Notes under the pieces: generated by a model
The model's database searches: none
What the model saw: only the letters and a program-made list of their open reading frames with translations
What the model was told of the DNA's origin: nothing
Program-made: the position numbers and the translations under genes
NCBI GenBank assembly: GCA_938015445.1
Contig: CALLPE010000049.1
Coordinates: 1-34,957, forward strand
From: an uncultured Pirellulales bacterium
GTDB lineage: Bacteria > Planctomycetota > Planctomycetia > Pirellulales > Thermoguttaceae
Length of the DNA stretch: 34,957 nucleotides
Direction: 5' to 3'
In this document: one piece after another, positions 31,107 to 34,957 of the stretch
How positions within the stretch are numbered: position 1 is the stretch's first letter
Layout of the letters: every line of letters starts with the position of its first letter

Positions 31107-31736
31107 CACCGAAAACCGCTACCGAGTCTTCTGTTGGGAAACGAGACTTTCAGGGGTCTGGTTCAATCCAGCCGATTTGCGATTGGGGCGTAAATTGCTG
31201 GCCTTGGGGCATCCGTCGCTTCGTATTAACAGATTGTAGTGGTTCTCTGCCGGCAAACTTGTCCACAGATTAAAGGACTCGAACACCCTCGTCTGCTCCC
31301 TGAAAAGCAACCCAGCTATTAACAAGCCCAACAGATACCGACACGGGTTAGCACAACTAGCGACGACACGACGATCAAGGCGACACAGTTAGGAGCCGAC
31401 CATCCGCAAGCTCCGTAAAGCGAAGCTTATCTTAGCCTTGGCATAGAACCATCGGTGGCCGCATATTGCGTTAGCGTAATAGCTTCCAAACATGGTTCGG
31501 GCTAGCATAGGAAAGTACTTGCTCGGCTAATTCTCCAAGAGGCCCCTGTGATATCGCTTTTCACAAGAGCCAGCAGCAGGCCGAGGAAAAACAGCGGCTG
31601 GCTGGCGTTGCCAAAGAAGCGAGTGTATGGGGAATTACAGTGGTAGCGATTGCAGCAAGCGAGTTTGTGGCGGAGGCCTGGTATCTTGCCTCATAATGCG
31701 ACTCAGTTTTGAACGCTTTAAGTAGGATAGAAAAAG
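31107..31736. other. 630-bp intergenic region, possible locus boundary
   Basis: No gene is convincing. The composition is more AT-rich than its surroundings. A plus-strand stretch without a start codon (about 31509-31696) reads as a Gln/Glu-rich helix followed by a hydrophobic segment (ITVVAIAASEF) and could be a decayed gene end. No tRNA, insertion sequence end or clear repeat was found here. Confidence 0.4.
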
Positions 31737-32813
31737 ATGGCCAGCGAAATGAGTGAACTGCGATGGGGAGGTCCCACGCCTTTAACCGATAAACCGCTCG
31801 CGCAGTGTTGTTCGGCGGGGCGCCCAATTCCGTATGTGATTACTGTCGACACGGAGGAAGAGTGGGACTGGACAGCACCGTGGCCTGTCCACGACGGCTA
31901 TACCGTAACGAATGCTCAAAGTCTTCCGCGGTTTCAAGCACTGTGCGAGCGATACGGCGCCAAAGTCACATATTTTGTTAATCATGCTGTTTTGGCCGAC
32001 CGCCGCGCGCGGGAAGTCATCTTGGATTTGGCGGGCAACCCGAACGTCGAGATCGGCATGCACATTCACCCGTGGAACACGCCGCCACTGTCGGATGAAC
32101 CTGTGACGACCTACTCCACGTTCCTGCACAATCTGCCTGAAGAGCTTGCTCGTTCGAAGCTCGAGAACACGTACTTGCAATTTCGGGAAGCCGGGCTGGT
32201 TGCGACCAGTTTTCGTGGCGGGCGGTACTCCTGCGGGGATGTTGGACAGCGGTTCCTGGCCGAAAGAAGGTTCGTTGTGGACGCGTCGGTCTGTCCGTTC
32301 AGCACGTGGCCTGACGAAGGGGCACCGGATTATCGCCGCCGCGACTTGCAGCCGCGCCGCGTTTTTTGTGCGAATGTTCCTTCGTACCCGCTGTGGGAAA
32401 TTCCCCTTACGCTGGCTTTTACCCGCAGGCCGTGGCAGTTCTGGCGCTGGTGGTATCACCTGGTGGAACGCTCATTATTGCGATATTTTCGCATAATTGG
32501 CTTTTTCGAGCGGGTAGGCGTGGTTCGGCGGGTTTGGTTGAACTTCGAGTGCGAGTCGTATGCTAATATGTTGTTACTACTAAAACGGCTAGCGCGCTGG
32601 GGTGTATCGCATGTGTGCTTCACGGTGCACAGTTCGTCGCTGGCTGTTGGCCCGAACCCGTATGCAAGAACACAAGAAAGTGTGGAGCGGATTTATCGAA
32701 CGGTGGAAGCGGTATTGCAATACTTGAGTCACTCCTGCGACTTCACGCCCCTTACTGTGACTCATCTTGGTCTATATCTGGAAGAGGCATTTCATGAGAG
32801 TGCTGGGAATTAG
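31737..32813 (+). CDS. Polysaccharide deacetylase-like protein (NodB/CE4 type)
   Basis: The 358-aa product has features of metal-dependent polysaccharide deacetylases. PYVITVDTEEEWDW (about residues 32-45) supplies the Asp, MHIHPWN (about 108-114) the two His, and SFRGGRYSCG (about 158-167) the Arg-containing motif. Such enzymes remove N- or O-acetyl groups from glycans, or act in capsule and exopolysaccharide loci. ATG 31737 is the first start, with ATG 31749 as an alternative; the ribosome-binding site is weak (TAGGATAG). The gene overlaps the next by 20 bp, so the two are co-translated. No signal peptide is visible, so it would be cytoplasmic or needs another export route. Confidence 0.82.
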   Translation: MASEMSELRWGGPTPLTDKPLAQCCSAGRPIPYVITVDTEEEWDWTAPWPVHDGYTVTNAQSLPRFQALCERYGAKVTYFVNHAVLADRRAREVILDLAGNPNVEIGMHIHPWNTPPLSDEPVTTYSTFLHNLPEELARSKLENTYLQFREAGLVATSFRGGRYSCGDVGQRFLAERRFVVDASVCPFSTWPDEGAPDYRRRDLQPRRVFCANVPSYPLWEIPLTLAFTRRPWQFWRWWYHLVERSLLRYFRIIGFFERVGVVRRVWLNFECESYANMLLLLKRLARWGVSHVCFTVHSSSLAVGPNPYARTQESVERIYRTVEAVLQYLSHSCDFTPLTVTHLGLYLEEAFHESAGN

Positions 32814-34677
32814 CCCCCTGGACAAAGACGCCACGGTGTCGTTCGTGGAAGACGGGCACGTGGTGTTCGCATGTGCCGAGGAACGGCTGTCGCGGGTTAA
32901 GCTTCAGGACGGATTTCCCGAACGAGCGTTTCAGTTAGGTCTTGATCGGACGGGATGGACCATCGATTCGATCGACGTGGTCGCTTATGCTTTCTTCGCT
33001 GGCCGTGAGGAAGAGCGGCTGATGTGGGAAGCGTATAATAAGGACGGGCGAGCACATAGGTTAGGAGATACGCGGGAATCTTTGCGCCAGTTATGGCGCG
33101 CTGCGCAAGCAGGTTATCATGTCGACACAACAATTCCTGTGCCCGGCTTCACCAGTGAAGCGTCGGAGTTCATGCCGCGCAAGTCATGGTATAAGCGAGC
33201 GGTGTATCGCCTTCTTGCCTCGCATCCCTGGGCCGATTGGTGGGCCCACCGCCGTGCTTTTCGCGAGTGGATTCGGGAAGCGGCGGCCGACCATCGTCGG
33301 CGCACCGAGCAACTGGAAGGACGCCTTGCTGAGTTGGGGCTGTTGGGAAAACTGCGCCGTTTTCATCATCATCACTGCCACGCTGCCAACGCTTACTATG
33401 CCTCCGGGTTCGACAAAGCGCTTATCATTACGCTGGACGGGTATGGATCGGGCGACTGCGGCGCGGTTTTCGTCGGCGACAGCGGCCGCCTGAAACTGCT
33501 GCGCGAATTCCGTTTTCCCAATTCGCTAGGGCAGTATTATGAATACGTGACCAGTGGGTTGGGGTTCAAGCCAGGACGACACGAAGGAAAGATTGTTGGC
33601 TTGGCAGCTTACGGCAATCCAGAGGTCCTGGCTCCAGCGCTGCGCGCACGTTTCGTTGACAATGAAGACGGCGAAATCTTAATGCGCGCAGCGTTGAATT
33701 ACTTTTTCACCCGATTGGCAGCGCAGTTGTTCGCCAAGCGGGACGTTGCCGCCGCCTACCAGCGAGTGCTCGAAGAAGTTGTCCACAAAACGGTGTCCTA
33801 CTGGGTAAAAAAAACGGGGCTGACCCAGATCGCCCTCTCCGGCGGAGTAAATGCCAACGTCAAGCTCAATCAGCGTATCCGCGAAGTCCCTGGAGTCACA
33901 AGCGTCTTCGTGTATCCGAACATGGGCGACGGAGGCTGTGCCACCGGGGCGGCACTATTAGTCTTCGGCAAACAAGCCTACACAGGCAGAGCGATCGACA
34001 ACGTGTATTGGGGACCAGAATACTCCGAATCCGAATTGGTTGCGGCAATGCGGCAAGCTGGTTTGCAGTTCGAGCGCCTTGAATGCGTGGAAAAAGTAAT
34101 CGCCGAACTGCTGGTGCAGAACCGCATTGTTGGTCGGTTCGATGGCCGTATGGAGTACGGCCCGCGTGCGCTTGGCAACCGGTCGATCTTGTATCCGGCT
34201 CAGGACCCCAAAGTCAATCAATGGCTGAATCATCAGCTTGGACGGACCGAGTTCATGCCTTTTGCGCCGGCCGCTCTACCGGAACACGGACACCGGCTTT
34301 TCCGCAATCTTTCCGGGTGTGAAAAAACCGCCGAGTTTATGACCATCACCTTCGATTGCACCGAGGAGATGATTAGGCTTTGTCCCGCGGCTGTACATGT
34401 CGATAAGACCGCTCGTCCCCAATTGGTCAATCCACGCGAGAACCCAAGCTTCTATAAGGTGCTAAGTTTCTATTTCGAGCTAACGCGAATACCGGCCATA
34501 ATCAACACTAGCTTCAATATGCACGAGGAGCCGATCGTGTGCTCACCTGAGGATGCCATTCGGGCCTTCTTACTGGGACGAGTGGATTACTTGGCAATGG
34601 GCCCCTTCTTGGCTGGACATCCGAAACTGGCCGATATTTCCCAGGAACGATGCCGACTGACTGCGGGTTCATGCTGA
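32794..34677 (+). CDS. Carbamoyltransferase, NodU/CmcH/TobZ family
   Basis: This family transfers a carbamoyl group from carbamoyl phosphate to a hydroxyl of a sugar or antibiotic via a carbamoyl-adenylate. The 627-aa product has the N-terminal Kae1-like domain: LGISPLDKDATVSFVEDG, the metal-binding FHHHHCHAANAYYASGF (about residues 189-205), TLDGYGSGDCGAVF, IALSGGVNANVKLNQRI (about 347-363), and MGDGGCATGAALLVFG. The C-terminal YrdC-like domain has RFDGRMEYGPRALGNRSIL (about 449-467) and RIPAIINTSFNMHEEPIV. ATG 32794 has GAAGAGG 7 nt upstream; the open frame starts at 32767. Overlap with the deacetylase gene indicates a joint role in modifying a glycan or other sugar-containing product. Acceptor unknown. 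Confidence 0.93.
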   Translation: MRVLGISPLDKDATVSFVEDGHVVFACAEERLSRVKLQDGFPERAFQLGLDRTGWTIDSIDVVAYAFFAGREEERLMWEAYNKDGRAHRLGDTRESLRQLWRAAQAGYHVDTTIPVPGFTSEASEFMPRKSWYKRAVYRLLASHPWADWWAHRRAFREWIREAAADHRRRTEQLEGRLAELGLLGKLRRFHHHHCHAANAYYASGFDKALIITLDGYGSGDCGAVFVGDSGRLKLLREFRFPNSLGQYYEYVTSGLGFKPGRHEGKIVGLAAYGNPEVLAPALRARFVDNEDGEILMRAALNYFFTRLAAQLFAKRDVAAAYQRVLEEVVHKTVSYWVKKTGLTQIALSGGVNANVKLNQRIREVPGVTSVFVYPNMGDGGCATGAALLVFGKQAYTGRAIDNVYWGPEYSESELVAAMRQAGLQFERLECVEKVIAELLVQNRIVGRFDGRMEYGPRALGNRSILYPAQDPKVNQWLNHQLGRTEFMPFAPAALPEHGHRLFRNLSGCEKTAEFMTITFDCTEEMIRLCPAAVHVDKTARPQLVNPRENPSFYKVLSFYFELTRIPAIINTSFNMHEEPIVCSPEDAIRAFLLGRVDYLAMGPFLAGHPKLADISQERCRLTAGSC

Positions 34678-34911
34678 GCTGATTCCGTTTTCTTGTCCCC
34701 AGGGTTGCCACAGCTCGATTTGATAATCAGCCGATCAGGTTCGTGCCAAGATTGCAGCAAACTCCATTTACGTCTGTTGTTTCCAAGCGTCAGGCAGTCC
34801 ACGATGGCTGTGATCCAGCCACCGCGCCGGCTGGTCCTTGCGCCTCGTCGGAGTCAGGACGGTGCTTCTGGCCTGAAGTTCACTCAGTGTCGATTTGACC
34901 AGGATTTGTTA

Positions 34912-34957
34912 ATGGCTTCGGATTTGCGCCAATTTACGGTGCGCCGAGCGACTGGTC
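34912..34957 (+). CDS. Possible start of a further gene (truncated by window end)
   Basis: An ATG at 34912 follows AGGA by 7 nt and the frame stays open for 15 codons to the window edge (MASDLRQFTVRRATG). This is too short to support more than a possibility. The 234 bp before it (34678-34911) hold nothing I can name. Confidence 0.2.
   Translation, partial: MASDLRQFTVRRATG

Noticed and set aside
31330..31500. Possible tRNA or small structured RNA in the 630-bp gap
   Set aside because: A GGTTCGGGC-like stretch is present but no cloverleaf can be built around it.

Overview
The window looks like a chromosomal segment of a high-GC Planctomycetota bacterium, probably Pirellulales-like. The evidence is an mraZ-rsmH pair with no ftsL/ftsI/mur genes after it, three Gfo/Idh/MocA oxidoreductases with twin-arginine signals, a secreted DUF1080 protein, a HEAT-repeat protein, a NagB/PIG-L fusion and a deoxyhypusine synthase-like gene. 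No rRNA, tRNA, CRISPR array, insertion sequence or phage gene was seen. Taxonomy is inferred from gene content only.

Layout. 1-3.6 kb (minus strand): the 5' part of a secreted repeat protein, rsmH, mraZ with a clear promoter and four-repeat MraZ operator, and a GT4 glycosyltransferase. An intrinsic terminator or attenuator lies between mraZ and rsmH. 3.8-7.2 kb (plus): queA, a SAM hydrolase (DUF62) and bioA. 7.3-11 kb (minus): a 72-aa protein coupled to a frameshifted proteasome-like Ntn hydrolase, a Gfo/Idh paralogue without the EKP lysine, and a deoxyhypusine synthase-like enzyme. The last is divergent from agmatine deiminase (plus), which suggests polyamine metabolism.

12.6-24.7 kb: a membrane GGDEF protein, the NagB/PIG-L fusion, a Gfo/Idh-HEAT pair behind an 11-bp repeat array, RNase D, a third Gfo/Idh facing a DUF1080 protein (possible keto-sugar metabolism), and a two-gene unit of an unknown 101-aa protein plus a radical SAM enzyme. 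24.8-29.6 kb (minus): moxR-DUF58-transglutaminase operon. 30-31.1 kb: glycerol dehydrogenase. After a 630-bp gap, 31.7-34.7 kb carries a polysaccharide deacetylase overlapping a NodU/CmcH-type carbamoyltransferase, probably the edge of a surface-glycan or secondary-metabolite locus.

The items most worth a second look are the mraZ operator and attenuator, the proteasome-like gene with its small partner, the DHS-like/agmatine deiminase pair, the 11-bp array next to a promoter, and the composite operator at 24.7 kb. Short two-copy tandem duplications recur in several intergenic regions.
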